A DNA stretch of 64,000 nucleotides, taken from contig CAZTNC010000007.1 of the NCBI GenBank assembly GCA_964614915.1, positions 1-64,000 on the forward strand. The letters are read 5' to 3'. The translations under genes and the position numbers were made by a program. Origin of the DNA: WTFY01 sp964614915. Its GTDB lineage: Bacteria; Pseudomonadota; Gammaproteobacteria; UBA4575. Positions 25,785-33,558 of the stretch are shown piece by piece (position 1 is the stretch's first letter; every line of letters starts with the position of its first letter). Below the pieces are notes generated by a model, which was given only the letters and a program-made list of their open reading frames with translations, had not been told where the DNA came from and ran no database searches.

Positions 25785-28700
25785 ATGCCAAAACACACGG
25801 AACGCGATTTCGAAACAGCAATCGAAGCCGGGCTGACCAGTTCAGGTGGCTATGAGAGGCGAAGGCCAAATGCCTTTGATGAAACACACGCGCTCTTTCC
25901 CCGCGACATCACCGGTTTTTTGAAAGAAAGTCAATTGGCCAGGTGGGAAGCGTTGGAGGCGCTTCTTGGGTCGAAAACGACCACTGTTATACTCGAAAGT
26001 CTGTCGCAAGAACTGGGACTCAAGGGCACACTCCACATCCTGCGTCATGGGTTCAAATGCTACGGTAAGACGTTTCGCATGGCCTATTTTCAACCAAACA
26101 CCAGGATGAATCCCGAAGCGGAAAAGAACTACGCAAGAAACCGTGTAACTATTACGCGCCAGGTCGCCTTCACCTCGGTCATGAAGAGGGCGGATGGCGA
26201 AAACTGCCGCTGCAGCATCGATGTGGTTCTTGCTGTTAACGGCATTCCCGTCGTGACTGCCGAACTTAAGAACCCACTGACCGGACAGCACGCAACTGAT
26301 GCGATACGCCAATACCAGGATGATCGGGACGGACGTGATCCGCTCTTTGCATTCAAGAAACGTGCACTGGTCCATTTTGCTGTGGACCCGGACGAAGTAT
26401 GGATGACAACCGAGCTTAAAGGAAAAGAGACCACTTTCCTGCCGTTCAACCGAGGCAACAACCACGGGACAGGTAACCCGCCCGTTAAGGGAAACTGGAA
26501 GACCCACTATTTGTGGGACGAGGTGCTACAGGCCGATAGTCTACTGGAGATTCTGCAACGTTTCATGCATCTCGAGGTGACGAAAAAGCAGGTTAAAACC
26601 GACAAGGGTGTACATACCATACAAACGGAGAAGATGATCTTTCCGCGCTATCACCAGTTGGATTCGGTCCGAAAGCTTGTTGCACACGCCAAGGCCCATG
26701 GCGCGGGACGAAATTACTTAGTCCAGCATTCTGCCGGATCCGGAAAGTCGAACTCGATTGCATGGCTTGCACACCGGCTGGCCAGCCTGCATAACGAGTA
26801 CGACGATAAGGTATTTCACTCTGTCATCGTCGTGACCGACAGGCGGGTACTTGATCAGCAGTTGCAGGATACGGTCTATCAATTCGAGCATAAAACTGGC
26901 GTAGTTGAGAAGATCGACAAGGATACCCAGCAGCTTGCCCGTGCACTGTCTCAGGGCACACCTATCGTCATCACGACGATCCAGAAATTTCCGTTTATCT
27001 CGCAGGCACTTTCGACCCTAGATAAGAAGGGCTCTGGTGTGAAAATCGACACAGAGGGAAAGTGCTTTGCTGTAATCGTCGATGAAGCACACTCATCTCA
27101 GAGTGGAGAGACTGCGACAACTCTTAGAGGTATGCTGAACAAAGAAGGGATCGAAGCGGCCATTGCTGCCCAACTTTCCGAGGAAGAGGACGATGATCTC
27201 TCAGATGAGGCTAAGGCGGCGGTGCTTCGCGATGCGTTACAACGTGCCAGGCAGCCAAACCTCAGCTTCTTTGCTTTCACAGCCACACCTAAATTTAAGA
27301 CGAAGGCGCTGTTCGACGAGCCTGGCCCATCGGGTACATCACCCTTCCATGAGTACACCATGCGCCAAGCCATTGAGGAAGGTTTCATCATGGATGTGCT
27401 TCAGAACTACACTACTTACAAACGTTTCTTCGGCCTGATTAAACAGGTCAAAAACGATCCCAATGTACCCCACAAGGAAGCGGCAAGAGTCCTTACGCGC
27501 TACTTGGAACTCCATCCTTTTAATATCGAGCAGGTTATTGCCGTAATCATTGAACATTTCCGTCACTACGTGATGCACGAGCTTGGTGGGCGTGCGAGGG
27601 CTATGGTTGTCACAAGCTCTCGCCTTCTAGTAGTGAAATACAAGTTTGCTTTTGATCGCTATATCAAAGAGCAGGGTTACACAGGCATTCGTTCACTGGT
27701 TGCCTTCTCGGGCACTGTTGAAGACCCGGATGATCCCGGCTCGTCCTACACTGAGGTGACAATGAATGACGGTCTTGCTGAAAGGGAACTCCCGGAGACC
27801 TTTGAACGTGGCGATTACCGCATTCTTCTGGTTGCGGAGAAGTATCAGACCGGATTCGATCAGCCCTTGTTGCATACAATGTACGTGGTGAAGAGACTGG
27901 ATGGTGTCCAGGCGGTTCAGACTCTTTCGAGGCTCAACCGCACTACACCCGGCAAGTCACGTACCTTTGTCCTCGATTTCGTCAATGAGGAAGATGACAT
28001 TTATAAGGCATTTAAGCCCTACTATGAGACAACACCCTTTGGCGAGAATGCCGACCCACATCGCCTCAATGAACTGCAACACCGCTTGCTTGAATGGGCT
28101 ATTTTCACGCCTGATGATGTAACCGCCTTTGCCAAAGTCTGGTATTGCGGCAGGAGCGATCACTCTGCGAGGGATCATCGCGATATGAACGCTGTTCTGG
28201 ATGTTGTCGTACAGCGTTTCCGAGAGCACGATGAGGAGGAGCGAGAAAAGTTTCGTGGCCAGCTGAAAGCCTATCGAAACCTTTATGCCTTCCTGTCACA
28301 GATCATCCCTTATCAAGATAGTGAACTTGAACGGTTTTACACGTTCGTGCGAAATCTCCTGTTAAAGCTTCCACCCCCAAGCCATGGTGAGACTTTCGTT
28401 CTCGACGATGAGGTGGCACTGCGGTTCTTCAGGCTTCAGCAAATGTCCGAGGGGTCCATAGACCTTTCTGAGGGTGATGCCGACCCCCTAAAGGGGCCCA
28501 CAGATGTTGGCACAGCTCGGACCAAGGACCAGAAGGTTGCACTTTCTTCCTTGATCGAGCGACTCAATGAGCGTTTTGGAACAAATTTCACATATGCTGA
28601 CCAGTTATTTTTTGATCAGATACGAATCTCGGCAGAGAGTAACGAGCGAATCTCAGATGCCGCCCTCGCTAACAATTTTGAAAATTTCTCTTCTTATCTA

Positions 28701-28856
28701 GGTAGCGCACTGGATGATTTATTCATCGCACGGATGGAGGGCAACGAGGAGATATTCTCAAAGGTGATGACGGACACTGAATTCCGTTCGGTCGCACATG
28801 AGCACTTGGCACACGAGATATTCCAGCGGGTCCGCGAGAGACAGGCAATCGAATGA
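25785..28856 (+). CDS. hsdR: Type I restriction-modification system, endonuclease/translocase subunit HsdR
   Basis: N-terminal PD-(D/E)XK nuclease (D in CSIDVVLAVNG, then ELK in VVTAELKNPL, about residues 145-162), followed by the superfamily 2 motor: Walker A SAGSGKS near 316-322, DEAH at 433-436 (VIVDEAHSSQSGE), motif III FFAFTATPKF, and YQTGFDQPLLHTM with LSRLNRT for motifs V-VI. The C-terminal helical domain contacts the methylase. About 1023 aa, a complete subunit. ATG at 25785 is preferred to the GTG at 25782. It is separated from hsdS by the DUF3800 remnant and may have its own promoter there. Confidence 0.95.
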   Translation: MPKHTERDFETAIEAGLTSSGGYERRRPNAFDETHALFPRDITGFLKESQLARWEALEALLGSKTTTVILESLSQELGLKGTLHILRHGFKCYGKTFRMAYFQPNTRMNPEAEKNYARNRVTITRQVAFTSVMKRADGENCRCSIDVVLAVNGIPVVTAELKNPLTGQHATDAIRQYQDDRDGRDPLFAFKKRALVHFAVDPDEVWMTTELKGKETTFLPFNRGNNHGTGNPPVKGNWKTHYLWDEVLQADSLLEILQRFMHLEVTKKQVKTDKGVHTIQTEKMIFPRYHQLDSVRKLVAHAKAHGAGRNYLVQHSAGSGKSNSIAWLAHRLASLHNEYDDKVFHSVIVVTDRRVLDQQLQDTVYQFEHKTGVVEKIDKDTQQLARALSQGTPIVITTIQKFPFISQALSTLDKKGSGVKIDTEGKCFAVIVDEAHSSQSGETATTLRGMLNKEGIEAAIAAQLSEEEDDDLSDEAKAAVLRDALQRARQPNLSFFAFTATPKFKTKALFDEPGPSGTSPFHEYTMRQAIEEGFIMDVLQNYTTYKRFFGLIKQVKNDPNVPHKEAARVLTRYLELHPFNIEQVIAVIIEHFRHYVMHELGGRARAMVVTSSRLLVVKYKFAFDRYIKEQGYTGIRSLVAFSGTVEDPDDPGSSYTEVTMNDGLAERELPETFERGDYRILLVAEKYQTGFDQPLLHTMYVVKRLDGVQAVQTLSRLNRTTPGKSRTFVLDFVNEEDDIYKAFKPYYETTPFGENADPHRLNELQHRLLEWAIFTPDDVTAFAKVWYCGRSDHSARDHRDMNAVLDVVVQRFREHDEEEREKFRGQLKAYRNLYAFLSQIIPYQDSELERFYTFVRNLLLKLPPPSHGETFVLDDEVALRFFRLQQMSEGSIDLSEGDADPLKGPTDVGTARTKDQKVALSSLIERLNERFGTNFTYADQLFFDQIRISAESNERISDAALANNFENFSSYLGSALDDLFIARMEGNEEIFSKVMTDTEFRSVAHEHLAHEIFQRVRERQAIE

Positions 28857-29030
28857 TCGAGAGCTTTGTAAATTGCTGATCTGGACATCATGGAGAGTGT
28901 GCGAAATTTGGCGATCTTGTTTTGCCGTCGGCAAATCGTTCCAACAAATGCCTAAGATTAGCAAGACAGCAAAATAATCAAAAAAATTCAACCCATTACC
29001 TATGAATGGCGATCAGTTATGAGTTGGTGT

Positions 29031-31271
29031 TTAATTTAAAAACCTTTCTAATATTTCTTTGAACCATATGAGCGCTGCTTCTCCCTCTTTTTTTGTGATC
29101 TCATCGACAGTTCTGCTGTGACGAATGCCATTTCTAAGCTCCGCCAACTGACTGAACTTTCTTGAAAGGGATTCCTTATTGATAAAATGAGATTGAAATT
29201 TGCTCCAACATTTCTTTGAGACAATCGTGTCCTGTAACTCTCGAATATCACAAAATTCAAGTTTCCCATCTAGAGTTTTATAAAGCTCTAAATCAAGTAC
29301 AACGTTCCTTTTTGTTGCAGCCTTTATACGTTCTTCAACTTTCTGCTGAACATGTGGTGGTAACAACGCAACATCACTTTCCAAGACAGATGAAACAGCT
29401 TTACGTAATGTAAGCTCGACTCTTTCAACATCAGCATCAAGTTCTCTCAGATTAGCGGATAGATCGAGACGCTCCTTAATGAGTAGCTGTTCAATTGCAT
29501 CCTGTACGGTGCGTTGCCGCTCAGAGATAAACTCTTCGAAGTCCGCAGGGGTGAATGGATCACGTAATAATATGGCAAGGCCAGCAGAAGAAATGAAGTG
29601 TGACTCTAGAATCGAATTCATAGATTTTTGGCCATTTCTTTTGATCAATTCTGGAAGATAGGAGTTTGGTAATTTGTCACCAATTATTTTTCGATTGGTG
29701 TCTGCACTAAGTGGTGTGCGGTTTAGTATGGTGTGAATAAGATTACCTTCTAGATAATTTGCTCCCCATGATCTAGGAACAATGTGATGGTCATCGAGAT
29801 CATCATGCTGAGGTATATTTCCGGTAATCCAGTCGCGGGCGCCCTGTAAAATAAGCAGATTAAAAACTCCATTGTAAACGGATGTTCCCCCTTTAACTTC
29901 TCGACGCAATTCCACCCCGCGAAATCGGTTTTTAAATTCATCAATTAGTACTGGTTCAGCGAGATCACTCTCTATCCATGCTCTGACATCTAGAAAATCC
30001 CTTGCACTTGTGGATTCAACTGCCCCTGAGTAACGATTGGTGAAAACTGATGCCCAGTACCAGTGTCGGATTTTTCGCTGAGCATCGAATTGGAGGTCTG
30101 GCTGACAGGATTTTATGTACGTTTGCAACGCAGCAAATACAGGCAGAATCGAGACATATGGTAAATATTTGGATGAAGTCACTCCGAACTCCTGGGGGTG
30201 GCGTAGTAACTTGATCGCATGTTCCAACGTATCGACAGCCTCTTCCCAGCATTGCTGAAATTTACTAATGTCGTGGATAAGAGTCTCTTTTCGTTGTGTG
30301 CCATTAGAGTCGCGAACCTGCTTCACCTGTCCAGGAAGGAGGTAATATAGATATTTTGGGGAGCAATATGATTGCAGCAGGATCGACATAACTTGCAGAA
30401 TGTACACATTCATTTTTTCAGTATCAACAAACTCAAGTCGAGCCTGTGCTTGCCTCCACATATGTTTTAGCTGAATGCCTTTAGGTACAAGTAGAGCATT
30501 TATTAGATCGAACACGTCCAGTCTAATGCCACGGCTGTTGATCTGTGTGAAGATGTCGCAAACCTTGTCGAGTCCAAGTTCTTTATCGAGTTCAATGTAA
30601 GAAATCTGGTATTCCTCAGTTAAATCTTTAAGTAGCGTCCCAAAGGCATTTGAATTGGCAATGTTTATTTCCGCTTGTTGAGCAGCTGCACTGTCATTAT
30701 CTGCTTCCGCAGCCCCTTTCGTTTTCATCCAGTATCGTTCATACCCCTGCACCCAGTTCGCAAGCTCCCATCCACCTGCACCGATTACGGATAACGGAAA
30801 AATGTGCTCAACATATTGAGAATCAGGGCTCTGAAGTAGCTTGGAGATACGACGTGACAGCCAGTCATAGCGGAAAGCCTCGTCGTATTCTTCGTTCATG
30901 AATTTATCAACACGCATGAAGTAGACAGCGCGTCTTGAACGATTTGGTAGAGGAACATCGGGCGCAAGAAATGCATAGTGCAGTGCAGTGAGACGCTGCT
31001 GCCCATCCAAAACAATATATTCGGAGCTTCCGTTTCTATTGTATCCGTAGATGGGCTCACAAGATAATGCTTTGAAATTCTCCTCCTTACCTCTCCATAG
31101 CAGAAGGCTGCCTATGAAGTAATCGAGGAAAATAGAGCGCATCAACTCTCTAATGTCCCAAGGCTTCCATTCGAACTCTCTTTGAAAGTCTGGGATTACA
31201 AAACGGCCTTCTCTCAACCTGTTAATGAGAGCATTCAGACTGACATGATCCGGTTTCTGCGCATCTTTCAT
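29031..31271 (-). CDS. DUF262 - HNH-like - HEPN-like multidomain protein (746 aa), predicted defence protein
   Basis: N-terminal DUF262 (GmrS/SspE-like ParB fold): IPDFQREFEW near 25, the DGQQRLTAL signature near 90, and FTQINSRGIRLDVFDLINALL near 240. An HNH-like site follows near 494 (DDHHIVPRSW, then NLIHTILNRTPL), as in the DUF1524-type nucleases. The last about 150 residues form a separate helical domain ending LAELRNGIRHSRTVDEI: the R-N-x3-H at about 713-718 is a HEPN ribonuclease-type motif. DUF262 proteins sense modified DNA through NTPase-linked nicking. The start at 31271 has GGAG 8 nt upstream. Single gene, convergent with hsdR. Confidence 0.8.
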   Translation of the reverse strand: MKDAQKPDHVSLNALINRLREGRFVIPDFQREFEWKPWDIRELMRSIFLDYFIGSLLLWRGKEENFKALSCEPIYGYNRNGSSEYIVLDGQQRLTALHYAFLAPDVPLPNRSRRAVYFMRVDKFMNEEYDEAFRYDWLSRRISKLLQSPDSQYVEHIFPLSVIGAGGWELANWVQGYERYWMKTKGAAEADNDSAAAQQAEINIANSNAFGTLLKDLTEEYQISYIELDKELGLDKVCDIFTQINSRGIRLDVFDLINALLVPKGIQLKHMWRQAQARLEFVDTEKMNVYILQVMSILLQSYCSPKYLYYLLPGQVKQVRDSNGTQRKETLIHDISKFQQCWEEAVDTLEHAIKLLRHPQEFGVTSSKYLPYVSILPVFAALQTYIKSCQPDLQFDAQRKIRHWYWASVFTNRYSGAVESTSARDFLDVRAWIESDLAEPVLIDEFKNRFRGVELRREVKGGTSVYNGVFNLLILQGARDWITGNIPQHDDLDDHHIVPRSWGANYLEGNLIHTILNRTPLSADTNRKIIGDKLPNSYLPELIKRNGQKSMNSILESHFISSAGLAILLRDPFTPADFEEFISERQRTVQDAIEQLLIKERLDLSANLRELDADVERVELTLRKAVSSVLESDVALLPPHVQQKVEERIKAATKRNVVLDLELYKTLDGKLEFCDIRELQDTIVSKKCWSKFQSHFINKESLSRKFSQLAELRNGIRHSRTVDEITKKEGEAALIWFKEILERFLN

Positions 31272-31390
31272 TCCCTTTACTCCTTAAGTAATGGTGTTCC
31301 TCTGGATATCCTATATATCCCTGCTTGTTTGAGGTAACCAATTTGGGCTGGCTAGTCAAAATATAGATGTCAAGGAAAAGCTGAGTTCTT

Positions 31391-31415
31391 GAATTAGGAT
31401 CAAATGCCCTAATTC
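31391..31415. repeat. Perfect 8-bp inverted repeat, possible operator
   Basis: GAATTAGG (31391-31398), 9 nt, CCTAATTC (31408-31415). It lies 120 nt upstream of the DUF262 gene start on the minus side and 9 nt before a doubtful plus-strand ORF. No T-tract, so an operator is more likely than a terminator. Confidence 0.35.
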
Positions 31416-31423
31416 GCTAATTT

Positions 31424-31771
31424 ATGTACTCGAGAATTTTGAATAAAGGTTTCTGCTGTTGCTATCGAGTGAGAATTTTTGCATTAGGGCAAGTACGTAC
31501 GCGCCTAAAATGTATAAATGCGCAGATTTTACTTGGTTCTATTTTTTATGGTTTTGAAAACGTGGCTATAGTGGTATTGCCGCTTCAGATTATTGTGGTA
31601 GCTACATGCATTTTCGGTATCTTGTCTGCAAAATTTTCCTGGCGGGAGATATCAGCGAATCTAATGACAAGAGTAAGTGAATTAGATAAAGATACTTTCT
31701 GCACAAAGTGGCTACCAATCAGGATTGAGTCTAATCAGAGCGCCACTGTCACTCTCAATTCCGGTTGGTAG
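31424..31771 (+). pseudogene. Possible decayed membrane-protein fragment (115 codons)
   Basis: The frame encodes a Cys-rich, basic start and then two hydrophobic stretches (ILLGSIFYGFENVAIVVL and LQIIVVATCIFGILSA) followed by FSWREISANLM. The GFEN...GILSA...ISANL arrangement faintly recalls the membrane part of peptidase-containing bacteriocin ABC exporters, but it is far too short to be one. No ribosome-binding site. Either a remnant or a chance frame. Confidence 0.2.
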
Positions 31772-32212
31772 GTAATATTAATGCTGTTGTAAGTCTTGGC
31801 CGTCCACCATCTAAACTTAAGCACATTTCTAGAAAGATTTTCAAGATAAGCCGATAACTAGGATGTGGTGTTATACACTGACTTACCAATTGCCAGTATA
31901 GCAACGGTGCAAGATCAAAACCCTAGTCGGGCATAGGATTATTTTTACTGCAGGCTACAAAGGGTATTGTCAAACCAGAATGCCCATGAGAACAATAACG
32001 ATAGGAAGTATGTCCAGTCTACAAATGCACCGGCTAACAAGCTGTTGCCTCTTTCCCCCCTTGATCTAACTCTGACCCATCGAAGGTTCTCTAATCGGCA
32101 AATGTTGAAAAGTGTAGCAGGCAACAATATGTCTAAAGTGGCGAATGACGAATTTGTGCTTACAAAATTAGTTTTCCCTACGGGGTAAAGCGATCTCGAA
32201 AATTCTTAGATT
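31772..32212. other. AT-rich intergenic region, no gene seen (441 nt)
   Basis: Short frames only. It lies downstream of the minus-strand beta-helix/channel-like gene (which ends at 32213) and upstream of nothing obvious, so it is probably non-coding or decayed island DNA. Confidence 0.4.
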
Positions 32213-33325
32213 CTAATTTTGGATTTTAAATCTACGGCGAATAGCAAAAATCATTAATGTAATGATGATTATCGAGAAAATAGATTGTAGCCATGTCAAT
32301 ACTGCTACCCAGCTGTTGCTGGGTAATATGACTGTCCGGTTACTAAACAGGCCAAACAGGTTATAAGTTGATTGAACACTCAAATACAGGGATCGCTTAA
32401 ACTTGGCGACATTCGTGTCCCCTATAAGCTCAGCGTGCCATCCTTCATGAGTCGCCCCTGCTCGCAATTGGGCACCGTCGAACCAATATAGTAGTACGCA
32501 TGAGAATGCCGTAAGCAGGAGAAACCACAAAAACGGCCTAAACCAGGATGAGCCAAAATCCGAAATCCATTGATAGAGATAGCTAACGAATTTATTTGCA
32601 AAAGGTTCATTTTCACGCTCTACCGCCATCTCCGCTGAGTGGATCAGGTTAGACATTTGAGTGTTTTCAATCTTCTGTAAGTAGTGTCTAAGATTTCGAT
32701 AGGGCTGTGCATCTTTTAGCAAGTAATCACGGGTATTTTTTGGCAAGAAAACCTTTTGTAAAGTTACGGAGCCATTGAAAGGATTCTCTCTCCCTGGGGT
32801 AAAGCAATCAAAATCTAGAATACAACCTTTAACCACCTTCAGAAATTTTACTGAATTGGCATCTTTCAGCCTCAGCGTACCTATCTTAGTGTTACGAATG
32901 AATACTTTGGTGTTGCCACGTAAAGATAAGGATTTAATTTTGCAGTTCTCAATGGTGATTAGCTTACCACTGTCACTAGAATCACTTACGTGGAGGCCAC
33001 CAATCGAAAGGTTTTTCAACAATAGATTATTAAAACGACTTGCATCAATTTGTAAGGAAGTTAAATTTACTTTCTCTGAAAGACTCTCTCTTGTGATAAA
33101 AACATCTGTATCAAAATTTAAACGATCGACAAGTGTTGCACTAAGTGGATGATTATCTGTCTGAGCAAGCAGACTGTTTAATTTATCAATAAGTCTTACA
33201 TGTATTTGAGAATCATCAGTCCCTCTTTTTCTTTCAAAAATAAAGTAATCATGAGAAGAGAGTTCACTCTTCGATTCAGGATTTGGCTTTTGGCACCAAG
33301 TTGCAAATTTTTTGAAGTCTTTCAC
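32213..33325 (-). CDS. Beta-helix (pentapeptide-like) protein with two C-terminal membrane segments, channel-like topology (370 aa)
   Basis: Residues about 65-190 show repeated short strands of the type NCKIKSLSLRGNTKVFIRNTKIGTLRL (landmarks IENCKIKSLSL and FIRNTKIGTLRL), a right-handed beta-helix like that of pentapeptide-repeat proteins. After a helical linker come TM1 (FLWFLLLTAFSCVLLYWF), a short amphipathic hairpin with SLYLSVQSTYNLFGLF, and TM2 (LTWLQSIFSIIIITLMIF), then a basic end. This is the two-TM-plus-P-loop layout of Ion_trans_2 channels, but no K+ filter (GYGD) is present. GTG start, no clear ribosome-binding site. Possible membrane effector; function unknown. Confidence 0.7.
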   Translation of the reverse strand: MKDFKKFATWCQKPNPESKSELSSHDYFIFERKRGTDDSQIHVRLIDKLNSLLAQTDNHPLSATLVDRLNFDTDVFITRESLSEKVNLTSLQIDASRFNNLLLKNLSIGGLHVSDSSDSGKLITIENCKIKSLSLRGNTKVFIRNTKIGTLRLKDANSVKFLKVVKGCILDFDCFTPGRENPFNGSVTLQKVFLPKNTRDYLLKDAQPYRNLRHYLQKIENTQMSNLIHSAEMAVERENEPFANKFVSYLYQWISDFGSSWFRPFLWFLLLTAFSCVLLYWFDGAQLRAGATHEGWHAELIGDTNVAKFKRSLYLSVQSTYNLFGLFSNRTVILPSNSWVAVLTWLQSIFSIIIITLMIFAIRRRFKIQN

Positions 33326-33473
33326 TACTAATTAGATGCGCAATATGGATTGCTTTCATTTTATGGGAAGGTAGAAAACATAAATATTAACTTGTACTAA
33401 ATGGTTTCTTAAATTTACATGATGCTCCTCCTTGTACAACAAGATTAGGGGGTAGTACTCGACGACTAGCAGC

Positions 33474-33494
33474 AGCACAGACGCAGTCTGTGCT
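33474..33494 (+). other. Hairpin in the TonB-receptor leader
   Basis: Perfect 9-bp inverted repeat AGCACAGAC / GTCTGTGCT with a 3-nt loop, 65 nt before the receptor start. No T-run follows. It sits at the right-hand change from AT-rich island to GC-rich flank; it may be a leader hairpin or a regulator site. Confidence 0.4.
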
Positions 33495-33558
33495 ACTCTT
33501 AGGCGAACCACAATGGTGGTCCATAAGAATTCATAATAATCAGCCGGAGGTGATTTGC

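Noticed and set aside
33474..33494. Terminator at the right edge of the island
   Set aside because: The 9-bp hairpin has no T-run, and the gene on its left is on the other strand and starts, rather than ends, there.
12490..33558. Integrase, transposase or CRISPR array in the island
   Set aside because: I looked for tyrosine-recombinase and transposase motifs and for regularly spaced repeats and found none; the att-like repeats are the only mobility sign.
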